A DNA stretch of 64,000 nucleotides from Methylocella silvestris (GTDB lineage Bacteria > Pseudomonadota > Alphaproteobacteria > Rhizobiales > Beijerinckiaceae). Position numbers and translations under genes: made by a program. This document shows, piece after piece, positions 34,667 through 44,829 of this stretch. Position 1 is the first letter of the stretch, and every line of letters begins with the position of its first letter. Under the pieces are notes generated by a model. It saw only the letters and a program-made list of their open reading frames with translations. It was not told the DNA's origin and searched no databases. The DNA lies in the NCBI RefSeq assembly GCF_002891535.1, contig NZ_PDZR01000003.1, positions 62,001 through 126,000 on the forward strand. Reading direction: 5' to 3'.

Positions 34667-35119
34667 TCAAACTACGCCGCGTGCCTGCGCCGCCCGCCGC
34701 AGGCCGGAACTGCGAATCGCCCACGCTGTCAGCACGATCCCGAGAATCGCCGGCAGGGTCACTGCCGGGAAATCGCGGGGAATGACCGCGGGCGAGCAGA
34801 TGCCGACCGCAATCTCCCAAAAGTGAAACAGCGCATGCGCGCTGAGCCACAAGGTGGCCGCCGCCCACAGGCCGATCCGGCGTTCCGGCAAATACAGGCC
34901 GAGACCGAAGGCGACGCCGATGAACAGCTGGATCAGTCCGATATCGCGGATGAAATGCTGGTTGAAGAAGCCGGTATCGGTCACCCCCGGCACGAGCGCA
35001 TACCACGCCAGCGGGTCGATCAGCATGAAAAGCCCGTTCGCGGAAAGAAACACCGCATTGAGCCCCGCCATTGCGATCACGGCGGCCGCAACAGCAGGCT
35101 TGTCCTGAATGATGATCAT
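34667..35119 (-). CDS. Small four-helix membrane protein
   Basis: A 150-residue protein, nearly all hydrophobic, with four predicted membrane helices (AAAVIAMAGLNAVFL, LIQLFIGVAFGLGLYL, AATLWLSAHALFHFWEIA, VTLPAILGIVLTAWAI). It may belong to the DoxX-like superfamily, but I cannot confirm that. The ATG at 35119 has GAGGGG nine bases upstream. It lies 23 bases after the NmrA-like gene on the same strand, so the two likely form an operon. Confidence 0.7.
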   Translation of the reverse strand: MIIIQDKPAVAAAVIAMAGLNAVFLSANGLFMLIDPLAWYALVPGVTDTGFFNQHFIRDIGLIQLFIGVAFGLGLYLPERRIGLWAAATLWLSAHALFHFWEIAVGICSPAVIPRDFPAVTLPAILGIVLTAWAIRSSGLRRAAQARGVV

Positions 35120-35142
35120 GGTCCACGCCCCTCGGCGGCTGT

Positions 35143-35928
35143 TTAATGCGACCCGACAAATTGTTCGCTGCGCTTTTCCTTTGCAGCCGACGCCTTGAGC
35201 CAATCGGCGAAGCGGATTGATCCAAGCCGCGGGCGGTCGCCGGGCGTCAGCGACTTGTCGTTCAGCTCGCCGCCGAAATAGCGGGCGTGCACGTCGGCGA
35301 TCACCAGGCGTGTGTCCCCTTTGGCGGCCAGATACTGTCTTGCGATGGCGTCGAGCGTAATCGGCTCGGGGCCGGCGACTTCGACCGTCCCGTTCAGCGG
35401 CGCGCCGACCACAAGATCGGCCAGAGCGGCGGCGACATCGTCGGCGGCGATCGGCTGAAACAGCGCTGGAGACAGGCGGAAACTGTCGCCATCCGCGCCG
35501 GACTGGATGATGGCGGCGACAAATTCAAAGAACTGGGTTGCGCGCAGGATGGTGTAGGGGATCCCTGACGTCTTGATCAGCCTTTCCTGCGCGAGCTTGG
35601 CGCGCAGATAGCCGCTGTCCGGGTTGCGCTCGGCGCCGACCACCGACAGCGCGATATGATGCCGGACGCCGGCGGCGGCTTCAGCGGCGAACAGATTGCG
35701 GCCGGAAGTCTCAAAAAATTCGAGAACGGCCTTGTCCTCAAAGGACGGCGAATTGGCCACATCGACGACGATCTCTGCGCCGGAGAGCGCCTGCGACAGC
35801 CCCTCGCCGGTGATGGTGTTGACGCCCGAGTTGGGCGAGGCCGCAATCACGTCATGGCCGCCCTTGCGAAGCCTGTTCACGACATCGCTTCCGATCAGGC
35901 CGCTTCCGCCAATAACCACGATTTTCAT
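35143..35928 (-). CDS. NAD(P)-binding NmrA/atypical SDR family protein
   Basis: A 261-residue Rossmann protein starting MKIVVIGGSGLIGSDVV (GxxGxxG at residues 8-13). It continues with AEIVVDVANSP, HHIALSVVGAER, a shortened YLRAKLAQE in place of the YxxxK site, and LRATQFFEFV. Such NmrA-like proteins act as redox sensors or reductases. The start at 35928 has GAGGAGAG just upstream. It is divergent from a wHTH regulator with a repeat array between them, suggesting control by that regulator (inference). Confidence 0.85.
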   Translation of the reverse strand: MKIVVIGGSGLIGSDVVNRLRKGGHDVIAASPNSGVNTITGEGLSQALSGAEIVVDVANSPSFEDKAVLEFFETSGRNLFAAEAAAGVRHHIALSVVGAERNPDSGYLRAKLAQERLIKTSGIPYTILRATQFFEFVAAIIQSGADGDSFRLSPALFQPIAADDVAAALADLVVGAPLNGTVEVAGPEPITLDAIARQYLAAKGDTRLVIADVHARYFGGELNDKSLTPGDRPRLGSIRFADWLKASAAKEKRSEQFVGSH

Positions 35929-36014
35929 GTCTCTCTCCTCTGTCAGGAACGCGTCAATCGCGATCCAGCGCGGCCAGAATGCCTGCGAGCCGGGCGGAAG
36001 ACTTTGCAGGGATC

Positions 36015-36070
36015 CTGAATTTCGCTTGGATTTGCCTTGGATTTCCCTTGACGTGTCCTTTGGATTTTCG
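36015..36070. promoter_or_regulatory. 11-bp tandem repeat array, putative operator
   Basis: Five near-tandem units at an 11-bp period: CTGAATTTCGC (36015), TTGGATTTGCC (36026), TTGGATTTCCC (36037), TTGACGTGTCC (36048) and, offset by one, TTGGATTTTCG (36060). OmpR-type winged-helix proteins typically bind direct repeats at this period. The array lies between the divergent NmrA-like gene and the wHTH regulator gene. Confidence 0.6.
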
Positions 36071-36148
36071 TGCAGGCGGACCGCCCCGAAAACGCCCCGC
36101 GTGCTATCAATGGCCCGCTGACAACGGACGGAGTTGTGGAGCGCCGAA

Positions 36149-37725
36149 GTGCAATTTCTGTTCGAAGACTTTGTGCTCGACCTCGATCGCAGGGAGCTGA
36201 CGCGCGGCTCAGAGGCGATCGCGATCGGGCCGCAGGTCTTCGACCTGCTGGCGCATCTCGTGCAAAACCGTGAGCGCGTCGTCAGCAGGGATGATCTGCT
36301 CGACGCAGTGTGGAGCGGGCGGATCGTTTCCGAATCGACTCTCGCCAGCCATATCAATGCGGTGCGCAAGGCTATCGGCGACAGCGGCGCGGATCAGCGG
36401 CTGGTCAAGACGATCGCCCGCAAGGGGTTCCGCTTCGTCGCCGAAGTCAGGGAAGCGCCTTCGCTGAATGGCTCCTCAACGCCCGCCGAACCGCCTCCAT
36501 CCGGCGAGACGCCGGCGCTGCCTCTGCCCGAAAAACCCTCGATCGCCGTGATGGCGTTCCAGAACCTGAGCGGCGACCCGGAGCAGGATTATTTCGCCGA
36601 TGGCATTGTCGAAGACATCATCACGGCCTTGTCGCGCATTCGCTGGCTGTTTGTCATCGCGCGCAATTCGAGCTTTGCCTACAGGAGCCGGCAAGGGGAT
36701 CTGAAACAGGCGGGCCGTGAGCTCGGCGTCGGTTACGTGCTGGAAGGCAGCGTGCGCAAGGCGGCGAACCGAGTGCGCATCACCGGCCAGCTCATTGACG
36801 CATCGACCGGCGCGCATCTCTGGGCGGAGCGTTTCGAGGGCGCTCTCGATGACATCTTCGCGTTGCAGGATCAGGTCGCAGCCAGCGTCGTCGGCGCGAT
36901 GGCGCCAGAGCTGGAACGGGCGGAAATCGCGCGCGCGCAACGGGCGCCGACCACAAGCCTCAACGCCTATGATTGCTATTTGCGCGGAATCGCCAATCTG
37001 CACCGGGGCGACAGGGAGTCGATCAGCGACGCGCTAAGGCTTTTTGAACAGGCGATTGCGCTCGATCCGGGCTACGCCTCGGCCTATGGCATGGCTTCAT
37101 GGTGTTATCTCTGGCGCAGGGTGAACGGCTGGACCGCCGACCGCGCGCGGGAGGCCGCTGAGGGCGCAAGACTGGCCGCAAGGGCTGTGGAGCTTGGCAG
37201 GGACGATGCGGTTGCGCTGACTCGGGGCGGCGATGCGCTCGGCCATCTCGCCGGCGATCTCGATGGCGGCGTCGCCATGCTCGACCGGGCGCTCGCGCTT
37301 AATCCGAACCTTGCGGCGGCCTGGTTTCTGGGCGGCTATCTGAGGGTCTGGCGCGGTGAAACAGAGGTGGCCATCTCGCATTTCGCGCGGGCCATGCGGC
37401 TCAGCCCATTGGATCCCGAGATGTATCGCATGCAGGCCGGAATGGCGGTCGCGCATCTATTTGCGCAGCGCTTTGACGCCGCATCCTCATGGGCGGAGGA
37501 AGCTATCTCCGCAACCTGCCGAGCTTTCTGATGGCGAATTGCATCAGCGCGGCAAGCCATGCTCTGGCCGGCCGGGCGGAGCCGGCGCAGCGGGCCATGG
37601 AGCATTTGCGCCGTCTCGATCCCGCGCTGTGCATTTCTGCAGTCAAGGACTGGCTCTCGATCCGCCGGCCGGAGGATCTGGCGATTTTCTGCGAGGGTCT
37701 GCGGCGGGCGGGGCTGCCGGAGTGA
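36149..37725 (+). pseudogene. OmpR-type wHTH regulator with TolB-like and TPR regions, frameshifted near its 3' end
   Basis: The family is CadC/ToxR-like in its DNA-binding domain (residues about 1-100: FEDFVLDLDRRELTRG, RVVSRDDLLDAVW, LVKTIARKGFRFV) followed by a TolB-like FlgO-type segment (KPSIAVMAFQNLSGDPEQDYFADGI) and TPR helices. The frame stops at 37529-37531, but the next frame continues the family C-terminus (FLMANCISAASHALAGR, DPALCISAVKDW, RRPEDLAIFCEGLRRAGLPE) to 37725. One base appears lost near 37495-37505. GTG 36149 with GGAG upstream is my start; TTG 36134 is an alternative. It may still make a shortened protein of about 460 residues. Confidence 0.75.
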
Positions 37726-37862
37726 GCATTTGCTTTCGTGCAAAAGCGTATGCTTATGTTCACGCTGTCGTTCGCGGGACTGCGCGAGAAGTTGCGCGCC
37801 GCAGGGGATTCGGCTCAAGCTTCGCTATCGCGTGGGCATCATGTTAGCTTGGGAGTTTTAAC

Positions 37863-38222
37863 TTGGTCCGCTTTGCTGAGAAAGCTGAATGGGAGAAGAG
37901 ATACTTTATTCCGCGCAGTGCGTGGCCATTACTTGCATGGCAACTCTTTGACGATAATTACGAGGAGGGCTTGAGAAAACAAAAAGACCTCACTGATCCT
38001 GAAATAGTTGTTTATCGGCCGGACGAGCAGGACGATCAAAAGCCGTATACCTACAATGAGATATTAGCTCTGGTTGACGATGGCGTGTTGGATAATCTGG
38101 TTCATAATGACGGTGGCGCGATCGGTGTGAGTGATAATGATTTGCGGGCCTTGGGTGCATTTGTGGAAAAGTCAAGAGACGCGTGGATAGAACGCGTTAG
38201 CAGGCTTGAAATAATAGATTGA
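37863..38222 (+). CDS. AT-rich orphan gene, hypothetical protein
   Basis: A 119-residue acidic protein (VRFAEKAEWEKRYFIPRS, DPEIVVYRPDEQDDQKP) I do not recognise. It starts at a TTG with GGGAG seven bases upstream; an in-frame TAG at 37845 rules out a longer form. Base composition is clearly lower in GC than the surrounding genome, as in the next gene, suggesting both were acquired together. Confidence 0.55.
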   Translation: MVRFAEKAEWEKRYFIPRSAWPLLAWQLFDDNYEEGLRKQKDLTDPEIVVYRPDEQDDQKPYTYNEILALVDDGVLDNLVHNDGGAIGVSDNDLRALGAFVEKSRDAWIERVSRLEIID

Positions 38223-38329
38223 TAGGAACCAAGAGACAAAAAACAATATTAATTTACGATATATTCAATACGCTGTAGATTATACAATCGCTATTGATCT
38301 CGATAAGCCAAGACGCTGGAGTCTAAGGC

Positions 38330-38980
38330 ATGGATTATGAGGTTTTAGACCGCATTTTGTTAGCCCAAAATGTCGCTTTTCTACCTTGGATTGGTAAGAA
38401 ATACGATGAAGGCTTCCACGGCCGCCGTCTGTTAATTCTAGGGGAAAGCCATTACGACGAATGGAATGGGGAGAAGCATGTCCTAGGGAATAGTTTCACG
38501 CGCGAGTGCATTTTAAAGATCATTGCTCGTGAGCATGGCGCTGTTTTCTGGCCAAGGCTTGAACAAGCCCTTTTGTGTGAAATGCGCTTCAAAGGGTGGG
38601 CCCCGAACGGTGGCCGTCCACTTTGGGATAAACTAGCCTTTTACAATTTCATCCAGTCGCCAATCTCCGGCGGCCCACGCGTCCGCCCGTCGTCGAAAGT
38701 TTTCCAAGAATCGCAGAAGCGATTCAGATTGGTTTTGGAACAGCTTCGTCCAGAAAGAGTTTTGGTATGCGGTAAGGGATTATGGAACGGGATGGAGCCC
38801 GTCACGCTCGGAGAAGATATATATCATCGTGACGTTAAATCATATCGTTTCGTAGACGGAACAAAGGTCTGTTGTCTCGCAACCGTGCACCCGTCGAGCG
38901 GTAGCTATAGTTGGTCCCGCTTGCACCGCATCATCATGGGGTTCGTTAAGGATCCGAGTGATGCAATAGCATTGTTGTAA
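38330..38980 (+). CDS. AT-rich gene, possible uracil-DNA glycosylase-fold protein
   Basis: A 216-residue protein. LLILGESHYDEW (about residues 35-46) resembles motif 1 of the uracil-DNA glycosylase superfamily, RPERVLVCGKGLW is in the position of the central strand, and LATVHPSSGSYSW resembles motif 2 (HPS). The catalytic Asp or Asn expected in motif 1 is not clear, so activity is uncertain. GC content is lower than the genome. It sits between serC and serA, 107 AT-rich bases after the previous orphan. Confidence 0.5.
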   Translation: MDYEVLDRILLAQNVAFLPWIGKKYDEGFHGRRLLILGESHYDEWNGEKHVLGNSFTRECILKIIAREHGAVFWPRLEQALLCEMRFKGWAPNGGRPLWDKLAFYNFIQSPISGGPRVRPSSKVFQESQKRFRLVLEQLRPERVLVCGKGLWNGMEPVTLGEDIYHRDVKSYRFVDGTKVCCLATVHPSSGSYSWSRLHRIIMGFVKDPSDAIALL

Positions 38981-39144
38981 AGTCGTTGACAGTTATGATG
39001 CTTTTCGCTCTGCGCTGACGCCCGTCATTGGTCCTTCCATTTTCCATCCGAAGCGGAACTCAACAGAAGCGCCTCTCCCTTGCGCGCGAGCCCCTCGCAT
39101 CCCATAGATGCGACGACAGTCCAAAAACTGGAGCCTGAACCCGC

Positions 39145-40725
39145 TTGGCGCCGCGCGTCCTGATTTCCGATACGCTGTCTCCCGCCGCGCTCGCCATTTT
39201 CGAGGCGCGCGGCCTTGAGGTGGACTATCGACCCGATATCGGCCGCGACCGCGAAAAACTTGCCGAGATCATTGGCGATTATGACGGGCTCGCCATCCGC
39301 TCTTCGACCAAGGTCACCGCGAAACTTCTGGAGCGCGCGCCGCGACTCAAGATCATTGGCCGCGCCGGCCTCAGCGTCGACAATATCGACGTGCCGGCGG
39401 CGACCGCGCGGGGCGTAATCGTGATGAACACGCCCTTTGGCAATTCGATCACCACGGCCGAACATGCCATCGCCCTCCTGTTTGCGCTGGCGCGGCGCAT
39501 TCCCGAGGCCGACGCCTCGACGCGTCAGGGCAAGTGGGAGAAATTTCTCGGCGTCGAGATCACCGGCAAGATTCTGGGGCTGATCGGCTGCGGCAGCGTC
39601 GGCTCGATCGTCGCTGATCGCGCCATCGGCCTGCGCATGCGCGTCATGGCCTATGATCCTTTTCTGTCGCCGGAGCGCGCCTTCGACCTTGGCGTCGAGA
39701 AAATGGAGCTCGACGAATTGCTCGCCCGCGCCGATTTCCTGTCGCTGCACACGCCGGTGACGCCGCATACGAAGAACATTCTTTCAAAGGAAAATCTCGC
39801 CAAGACCAAGCCGGGGGTGATGATCATCAACTCCTGCCGCGCTGCGCTGATCGACGAGGCGGCGCTGCTCGATCTGCTCCAATCCGGCCATGTCGCGGGC
39901 GTCGCCATCGATATTCTGGAAAAGGAGCGGCAGGAGGATCATCCGCTGTTTCGCCATCGATATGCAATCGTGACCCCGCATCTTGGCGCCTCGACGCGGG
40001 AGGCGCAGGAAAATGTCGCAAGGCAGATCGCCGAGCAGATGTCCGACTATCTGATGCGCGACGCGATTTCCAATGCGATCAATTACCCTTCGATCACCGC
40101 CGAAGAAGCGCCGAAGCTGAAACCCTTCATCGCGCTCGCCGACCGTCTCGGCTCGTTCGCCGGCCAGCTGATCGAAAGCAATATCGTCCGCGTCTCGATC
40201 ACCTATGAGGGCGAGGTCGCCGATCTCAAGATCAAGGCGCTGTCGGCGACGATGATGGCGGCGCTGCTGCGCCCCTTGCTCGCCGAAGTCAATGTGGTGT
40301 CGGCGCCGACGGTCGCGCGCGAGCTTGGCGTCGTCATCGACGAGGTGACGCGCGCGGCGGAGGCGGACTTCGAATCGATCGTCACGCTCTGCGTCGAGGC
40401 CGGGGGGCAGGAGCGCAGCGTCTCCGGCACGGTCTTCAATGACGGCAAGCCGCGCATCATCATGATCAACGGGATCAAGGTCGACGCAGCGGTCGGACCC
40501 GCGATGGTCTATGTGACCAATGAGGATCGGCCCGGATTCATCGGCCGCTTCGCCAGCATTCTCGGCAATGCCGGAATCAATATCGCCACCTTCGCGCTCG
40601 GCCGCGATCGCGAGGGCGGATCGTCGATCGCCCTCGTCGAGGTCGATGAGTCTGTGCCCGAGAAAGTGCTGGATGCGGTGCGGCGGCTTGCCGGCGTCAA
40701 AGAGGCGAAGGCGCTGCGGTTTTAG
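39145..40725 (+). CDS. serA: D-3-phosphoglycerate dehydrogenase
   Basis: SerA catalyses the first step of serine synthesis. The 526-residue protein is the long form: substrate/NAD domains (APRVLISDTLSPAALAIFEA; Rossmann GLIGCGSVGSIVADR; NSCRAALIDEAALLDLL with the catalytic Arg; PHLGASTREAQ with the catalytic His), an intervening ASB-like domain, and a C-terminal ACT domain (VTNEDRPGFIGRFASILGNAG) for serine feedback. The start is TTG at 39145, giving M-APRVLISD, with GGAG about 11 bases upstream; no ATG is available. serC lies 6.5 kb upstream. Confidence 0.95.
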   Translation: MAPRVLISDTLSPAALAIFEARGLEVDYRPDIGRDREKLAEIIGDYDGLAIRSSTKVTAKLLERAPRLKIIGRAGLSVDNIDVPAATARGVIVMNTPFGNSITTAEHAIALLFALARRIPEADASTRQGKWEKFLGVEITGKILGLIGCGSVGSIVADRAIGLRMRVMAYDPFLSPERAFDLGVEKMELDELLARADFLSLHTPVTPHTKNILSKENLAKTKPGVMIINSCRAALIDEAALLDLLQSGHVAGVAIDILEKERQEDHPLFRHRYAIVTPHLGASTREAQENVARQIAEQMSDYLMRDAISNAINYPSITAEEAPKLKPFIALADRLGSFAGQLIESNIVRVSITYEGEVADLKIKALSATMMAALLRPLLAEVNVVSAPTVARELGVVIDEVTRAAEADFESIVTLCVEAGGQERSVSGTVFNDGKPRIIMINGIKVDAAVGPAMVYVTNEDRPGFIGRFASILGNAGINIATFALGRDREGGSSIALVEVDESVPEKVLDAVRRLAGVKEAKALRF

Positions 40726-40823
40726 GAAGATCTCGACCTCACAAGCAGGCCTTCCCCGCAGTTGTGAGCCCGAAGGCGGTCTTCGAGGCGTTGACGTGAT
40801 CGGATGACGCCTATCATGCACGC

Positions 40824-40855
40824 AAAAGGCCGCCTCATGGGCGGCCTTTATTTTT
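40824..40855. terminator. Bidirectional terminator between serA and pckA
   Basis: AAAGGCCGCC (40825-40834) pairs with GGCGGCCTTT (40840-40849), loop TCATG, followed by ATTTTT on the plus strand; the minus strand also reads into CTTTTG. It serves serA and probably pckA. Confidence 0.85.
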
Positions 40856-40881
40856 GAAGCAAGGATTGCTTTGAAGAATGC

Positions 40882-42492
<1,611 letters not shown>

Positions 42493-42803
42493 AGTCTCTC
42501 CGCCAATAGGTCGGTGTCGCGGGCAGCTTGCGGCATAGCGCCAAGCTCCCGCGCATGAGCGAGGTAGAGGCGCAGAATAGCCGAATAATTTCCCGGCCAA
42601 TATCCGACGTTTAGGCTATGCGGATTTGATGATTATTCTACCCGAACGCCGTCGTTCGCAGAGCAGGCGAGCGCTTGCGTTAGACTAAGCGCGCTCAAGC
42701 GTCATCAATGCTCGGCTTCAACTTGGCCCCGCCGAGCTTGTTTTGCTTGAGATCACGCGTCAGGTGAGGATGTTATAAGGCCAGGCGTCGAAAGCGCCCG
42801 GTT

Positions 42804-43577
42804 TCAAGACGGTTGCAGCAATTCGCGCGCCACTTTGGCCCGCTCTACCAGAATCGCACGCAACTCTCCTGGATTTTGCGCCCGCCGCGGGAACACGATC
42901 CTTGCCGCCTCATCACCGCGCATGAGGTCGAGACCTTCGGGATCAAGACCGGTCGCGAGCCAATCTGCGCCGTTCTTTCCAGCAAAGGCGGCCGCGTAAA
43001 GCGTGAGCGCGTCGGCGTGATCGGCGTTCATATGAGCCAGGGCGTCTCGTTCCGACGCCAGCAGCGCGTCTGCCTCGCCGAGCGGGGTCAGGATCGCTGC
43101 GGCGTTGAAATTGCCGGTGCGGCCAAAACCGCCGTTGAGATGAGCCAGCGCGACCTCGACCCGCCAGAATGAAAAATCGCCGAAATCAGCGTAAAGCGCC
43201 GACTTCGGATGACGCGCCAGAAAGCGCGCGCGCAGCCCGTCGCGGACGCGGGCGTCGTCCGCACGCGTGGCGAGCCCCGAAATCGTCAGGCGAGGATGGG
43301 CGAGCGGATCGCCGGCGCCGGTTTGAACGATCAGCAAAGACAGGCGCGGATCGCGCTCGAGCTGCCGGGTATGCGCCGCGAGGCGCGACATCAAAAGGAT
43401 CGGCGCTCCGTCCGGCGCGGTCGCTATATTGACCAGGCTGGCAAAGGGGGCGCCGTCCGCCGTCAAGGTGGCGAGCGAGGCTGCGCGGCCGGCGCGCAGC
43501 AGCAGTTTTGCTTCGGCAAGCGGATCGTAATCATCTGGCGCGGGTTGCGCCGGGGCGACAGGCTCTTCAATCATCAC
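42804..43577 (-). CDS. HugZ-like FMN-binding split-barrel protein (heme oxygenase-like)
   Basis: A 257-residue protein. An N-terminal pyridoxamine phosphate oxidase-type split barrel (ASLATLTADGAPFASLVNIAT, LLMSRLAAHTRQLERDPRLSLL) is followed by a DUF2470-type domain (ASERDALAHMNADHADALTLYAA, about residues 180-210, His/Asp-rich). This layout is typical of HugZ/HutZ family proteins, several of which bind or degrade heme. No heme-uptake genes lie nearby, so the role is inferred from family. Confidence 0.85.
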   Translation of the reverse strand: MMIEEPVAPAQPAPDDYDPLAEAKLLLRAGRAASLATLTADGAPFASLVNIATAPDGAPILLMSRLAAHTRQLERDPRLSLLIVQTGAGDPLAHPRLTISGLATRADDARVRDGLRARFLARHPKSALYADFGDFSFWRVEVALAHLNGGFGRTGNFNAAAILTPLGEADALLASERDALAHMNADHADALTLYAAAFAGKNGADWLATGLDPEGLDLMRGDEAARIVFPRRAQNPGELRAILVERAKVARELLQPS

Positions 43578-43708
43578 GCAAGATTAAGCGACCTGCGGGG
43601 CAATTTCAAACCGCGACTAAATCCGCCGCCTCCACAAGATCCGGGCGCCAAGCGTACGCATTTCCAAAGGATTATATCTGGCCGCCGTCGATGCGCTCCA
43701 GTCGAAAG

Positions 43709-43786
43709 TCAATGCCACAGAAAATAGAGCAGCAGAATAACCGGTATCGGCACACCGACAAGCCAAAGTAGCACGCTGCGTCCCAT
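43709..43786 (-). CDS. 25-residue single-pass membrane peptide
   Basis: ATG at 43786 with GGAGG five bases upstream encodes 25 residues (MGRSVLLWLVGVPIPVILLL then YFLWH): two N-terminal polar residues, one hydrophobic helix with a GVPIPV break, and a short aromatic end. Very similar tiny proteins are known across Rhizobiales as unnamed hypotheticals. Good ribosome site and membrane-helix composition support it as real; function unknown. Confidence 0.65.
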   Translation of the reverse strand: MGRSVLLWLVGVPIPVILLLYFLWH

Positions 43787-43920
43787 GATCGCCTCCATGA
43801 AGGAACTGTATTGCGCGCCGAACGTCGTGGAATACTGGAAGGTTCCAAGTCTTTCGGCGCCCTAAGTCCCTGAAGGCTCAGGCAGGCGGTGTGCAGCGCG
43901 CCGAAGCCGCCGCGCTTACG

Positions 43921-44187
43921 TTAATGCAGGCTCACCATCTCGAGCTCATGCTCCATCGCATTGGCAAGGGCCGCGTCGCGCGATTGCGTGACCGCGATCG
44001 GCGAGCCGTCGGCGGCAAGCAGCGCGAACAGGCGCATTCCCGGCTGCATCACGGGGGCTTGCGGAAACAGCCTGTTCACCTCATCCGATTGCATCGTCCG
44101 CACATAGGCGACCTGACCGCCGCCAAGGCGCGCCAATTGCTCGTCGGTCAACCGACCAAAATTTTCAACCTCGCCATGCGAAACCAT
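43921..44187 (-). CDS. DUF1150 family protein
   Basis: An 88-residue protein (GRLTDEQLARLGGGQVAYVR, FALLAADGSPIAV, AMEHELEMVSLH) matching the alphaproteobacterial DUF1150 family, which is commonly found directly downstream of an hsp20 gene, as here (38 bases after it). Function unknown; co-expression with the small heat-shock protein is expected. The ATG at 44187 has GGAGACAG upstream; the longer frame is not family-like. Confidence 0.85.
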   Translation of the reverse strand: MVSHGEVENFGRLTDEQLARLGGGQVAYVRTMQSDEVNRLFPQAPVMQPGMRLFALLAADGSPIAVTQSRDAALANAMEHELEMVSLH

Positions 44188-44225
44188 CGTCTGTCTCCTC
44201 TTGTCCATTGGGCGCGCCGCCCGGC

Positions 44226-44624
44226 TCAATCCGGCTTCGACGCGCGCGGCGTCAGCTCGACCGAAAGCAGGCCCCGATCGAGACTGGCATGCGCCACCTG
44301 CATGGCTTCGCCGAGTAGAAAAACGCGCTGAAACTGGCGCGTCGCAATGCCTCTGTGAAGATGGGAGCGCTCTCGCTCCTCGGTCTGACGGCCGCGAATG
44401 ACGATTTGCTCCTGCTGCTCGACAACCTCGAGCTGGTCCGCGGTAAAACCCGCGACCGCGATGATGACCCGAAGCCGCGCCGGCGCCGCGCCGTCGCCAG
44501 GCACGCGCTCGATATTATAGGGCGGGTAACCGTCGGAGTTCGGTCTGACGCTCCGCGGAAAACTGCGCTCGATTGCGCCAAAGCCCAGCACAAAAGGGGA
44601 ATGTGAGTTGGATCCGCGCGACAT
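44226..44624 (-). CDS. Small heat-shock protein, Hsp20 family
   Basis: A 132-residue alpha-crystallin-domain chaperone of the IbpA/HspD type. N-terminal SPFVLGFGAIERSF is followed by GYPPYNIERVP, the crystallin strands RLRVIIAVAGFTADQLEV and QIVIRGRQTEERE, and RGIATRQFQRVFLL. The conserved C-terminal I-x-I motif region is replaced by ELTPRASKPD, so oligomer contacts may differ. I start at ATG 44624; a TTG at 44651 would add nine residues. An RpoH-like promoter lies 70 bases upstream. Confidence 0.9.
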   Translation of the reverse strand: MSRGSNSHSPFVLGFGAIERSFPRSVRPNSDGYPPYNIERVPGDGAAPARLRVIIAVAGFTADQLEVVEQQEQIVIRGRQTEERERSHLHRGIATRQFQRVFLLGEAMQVAHASLDRGLLSVELTPRASKPD

Positions 44625-44694
44625 CAGCGAAGCTCTCGAAGCCTTCGACAAAGGGACCCTTCAGAGGCGTCCCGCGGCGTCTGCCGTCTTCTCC

Positions 44695-44723
44695 GATATG
44701 GCGCTGGGCGGCCCCGATTCAAG
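44695..44723 (-). promoter_or_regulatory. RpoH-like heat-shock promoter of hsp20
   Basis: On the minus strand CCCTTGAAT (core CTTGAA at 44718-44723) is separated by 17 bases from CATATC (44695-44700), preceded by GC to give GCCATATC. This fits the sigma-32 pattern CTTGAA / CCATNT. The predicted start lies about 64 bases before the hsp20 ATG. Confidence 0.6.
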
Positions 44724-44755
44724 GGCGTTGGCGGGGGCGATGAGCCCGAGAACGC

Positions 44756-44787
44756 AAAAGGCCCGGCGTCGAACCGCCGGGCCTTTT
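44756..44787 (-). terminator. Terminator of carD
   Basis: A perfect 13-bp stem (AAAAGGCCCGGCG at 44756-44768 with CGCCGGGCCTTTT at 44775-44787), loop of six. It lies 43 bases downstream of the carD stop and upstream of the hsp20 promoter, insulating the two. Confidence 0.85.
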
Positions 44788-44829
44788 GTCGTGAATGCGT
44801 CGCGTGGAAAGCGCGGCGAAGGCAAACCG

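Noticed and set aside
37738-37974. 78-codon frame after the frameshifted regulator
   Set aside because: It overlaps the better supported orphan gene at 37863, which has a clear ribosome site.
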